Source: Magicicada septendecula (Eukaryota > Arthropoda > Insecta > Hemiptera > Cicadidae). From it: 64,000 nucleotides of DNA. A program made the translations under genes and the position numbers. The notes beneath the pieces are model-generated. The model had not been told where the DNA came from and did not search any database. It worked only from the letters and a program-made list of their open reading frames with translations. Of the stretch, positions 61,786 through 64,000 are shown in pieces (positions within the stretch are counted from its first letter, which is position 1; each line of letters begins with the position of its first letter). The stretch lies in contig CM068375.1 of NCBI GenBank assembly GCA_034769895.1, positions 257,639,268-257,703,267 of the forward strand, given 5' to 3'.

Positions 61786-62826
61786 CCCCCACAACAAAAG
61801 GAGTCCAACGGGTTGGACGACACTGGGACTGCCACCACCGGAGGAAAAGCGGGGACTGACTTAAAAACAAATAAAAAGATAAAATCCGGCGAAAGTGGAA
61901 AACGAAAGGACACCAGAAGGAAGGACAAGGTGTGTGTGGGTGTGTAGCTGGGTGTGTGTAAGTGTAGAAGATACGGGGAGTGTGAGCGGCCGCGGCCTAA
62001 AGCAATAGAAAGAAGAAAGGAAAGGAGAGAAGCTAAAATACCGATAAAACGTTTAAAACCCCAATTAACCCCACCTAAAACAATAAAACACTAAAAAATA
62101 AAACCATAAAACACAATCCCTCCAGCGAAGCCCCCCGAAAACCAAACACATGGACCCTAACTAATTCCAACAGGGGAACGCGGCATGGCCATTCAATAAC
62201 AACGTACAATCAGCTGATGCACAAACCAGGTCGACCGTGAAACTGACATATCAACCTAGAACAGATACATGAGACAAGGACGGGCTTATCAGATTACTCA
62301 AACAACAACAACTACATTCCACCCTGCAGCCGGCTATCAACCGCTCATAGTCCAACTCGCCCAGATAACAATTTTACAACAATACAGCTGGTTACAAGTT
62401 ACTCTGTCAATGTCTAGACTCCAGATACAATGACAAACAACGTACTTTTGCACTTAGGCACCAAACGAACTACCCTTGACAATATCTCGTATTCCCATAA
62501 AACAACAAATTTAGTTGGGGTGTCCCGACCCGACACCGGACCAACCAAGACCAAGATGAAGTGCGATACGACAACAAAGACAACCATGATCACACAAAAA
62601 CACAAACAAACAGATAAACACTTAAGAACCCCCAAAACCATCAGAAATCGCCAGGCTGTGCTCAACCCCCCCCCCTAGGGGTCCCGGCCCGGCAACCGCA
62701 CCCAAAGACCAAGATTTACAACACTGATAAACATCACATACTTAACATAACATATCCCACTAAAATATGGAGGTCACCTCATCCATTTCCAATTTTCGTT
62801 TCTGAGGTGGCCAGGACTACGTCCAA

Positions 62827-62842
62827 CCACGCTCTGCTACCA
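62827..62842 (-). other. Primer-binding site
   Basis: The minus strand reads TGGTAGCAGAGCGTGG four bases past the LTR end (CA). The first 11 bases are the complement of the animal initiator-Met tRNA 3' end. Confidence 0.7.
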
Positions 62843-62846
62843 TTTG

Positions 62847-64000
62847 TGAGCCGCTCATCACCCATGACGTCACAACAAATTTTGAACTTTCCAACTGACA
62901 ACCGAAAATTAAATTTCAAAAAACCACAACTTACCTTGATGACCGGCTCACCATTTCACTGAACTAGGAGAGGCCTCCTAGTGGAAGAAAATCCGCATGC
63001 TGGATAACCTTTGGGTAATTGGAGGAATGAGGTGACCTCAGTTTTAAAACTTCAAAAATTAACACAAGTTTATTGAGGCTATCATATAGTGTTTTGTTAC
63101 AATGAAATCTCATAAAATCAGGTTGTGAGGTTATTCCATTAAAATCTATAAGTAGGTGAAATATTCACTATATTACATGACACTCCAATTTAAAATTTCA
63201 AAAAATATTCAAAATTTAATATGTAAAATTATTTCATGAGAAATATATAAATCTGTAAAACATCTACAAAATATTACATGTTTTCTGAAAATGATTCATA
63301 GTGTCCAGACAGAAGGTATTATATCAGAATTATAGAAAATATGTGAATATTCAAAATCCATGGTAGGGTAACCAGAATCTAAAATTTTCAAAACATTCAA
63401 ATTTAATATTTAAGACAATTCCATGAAAAGTATATAAAATATATATCACCTTTAAAACCCTTACATAGCCTACTGAAATTCTATAAAATATATAAAACAT
63501 TTAAAATCTCTGACATGCCATACTGAAAACTATGCAAATATATAAAACATTTAAAACCTCTGACATGCCATACTGAAAACTATGCAAATATATAAAACAT
63601 TTAAAACCTCTGGCATGCCATACTGAAAACTATGCAAAATATATAAAACATTTAAAAACTCTGACAGGCCATACTGAAAACTATGCAAAATATATAAAAC
63701 ATTTAAAGAACTCTTACAGGCCATACTGAACACTATACAAAATATATAAAACCTTTAACAAGCATTACAGCCACAACAATGCAAACAATTACATTACCCA
63801 ACAACATGCGCCCTCTGAAATCTAACTCAAACCCTAGAAAAAAGACTCATCTAATCAATAAAGTAACATGCAAATGAGATAGATAATATATACTTGTGTG
63901 GAACTCACAAGTGCATGTGCTCTCCCCCTGCCGTAAACCTGTATAAACTGGTGTAGCCCCAAGGCTTACAGATTTCAGAGTGCACAATTATAAATTATAT
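62847..64000 (-). repeat. Second LTR (5' in element orientation), truncated by the window edge
   Basis: 1154 bp visible and nearly identical to 59368-60521. Confidence 0.9.
63469..63744. repeat. Tandem array of about 50-bp units, second LTR copy
   Basis: Same units in the same number as 59990-60265, so the array predates the insertion of this element. Confidence 0.85.

Larger units (their letters stand above)
59368..64000 (-). mobile_element. LTR element with giant LTRs and a 1.06-kb non-coding interior (runs off the window)
   Basis: The left copy of the terminal repeat starts TGAGCCGCTC at 59368 and, judged by the TACGGCACA end next to a purine-rich tract, closes at 61785 (2418 bp). The second copy starts at 62847 and is cut by the window edge after 1154 bp. 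On the minus strand the interior (61786-62846) begins with a primer-binding site TGGTAGCAGAGCGTGG, matching animal initiator-Met tRNA at 11 or more bases. No gag or pol is visible. The visible LTR parts differ at only about five positions. Non-autonomous; close in end sequences to the gag-only family. Confidence 0.75.

Overview
This is a gene-poor, repeat-rich piece of a large animal genome. The typical arthropod mobile elements, AT-rich intergenic sequence and long TE-filled introns suggest an insect with a large genome, possibly cockroach- or termite-like. The species cannot be fixed from the sequence. I see no rRNA, tRNA gene or CRISPR array.

Host gene. Three spliced segments on the minus strand join in compatible phases into one small secreted cysteine-rich protein: a signal-peptide exon (49495-49562), a 61-nt exon with five Cys plus one made at the splice (33774-33834), and a terminal exon with 17 Cys (2891-3333). 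The first exon lies outside what I can identify. Inside its introns sit most of the mobile elements of the window. The terminal exon lies in an old tandem segmental duplication (about 850-7230 and 7255-12425). The second unit holds a decayed copy of that exon (8909-9270). Comparing the units exposes three insertions made after the duplication, each with its empty site: a LINE 3' end (1215-2242), an 807-bp dispersed repeat (4615-5421) and a hAT-type DNA transposon (7941-8686).

14127-32891 is a head-to-tail array LTR-int-LTR-int-LTR-int-LTR of one minus-strand LTR element. Each internal region has a primer-binding site, a polypurine tract and one intact 629-codon gag-like ORF, but no protease, RT or integrase. 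This is the architecture called TR-GAG in plants. A 762-bp sequence interrupts the fourth LTR. At 59368-64000 lies a related element with a 2.4-kb LTR and only 1.06 kb of internal sequence; its second LTR runs off the window.

36702-47142 is a nearly whole, very young Ty3/gypsy element (two 2186-bp LTRs, gag, pol, GTGT target duplication).

The remainder: two copies of a composite repeat (34862-35340, 47802-48141) carrying hammerhead-ribozyme motifs on both strands, next to LINE RT fragments (35341-35590, 48142-49360); a TIR-bounded repeat family (50638-55924) with two more hammerhead motifs and an internal array of about 165-bp units; a 310-bp mariner-type MITE (57714-58023); a near-perfect 64-bp-arm hairpin (12490-12640); and several microsatellites. 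Everything else is AT-rich sequence in which I see no gene.
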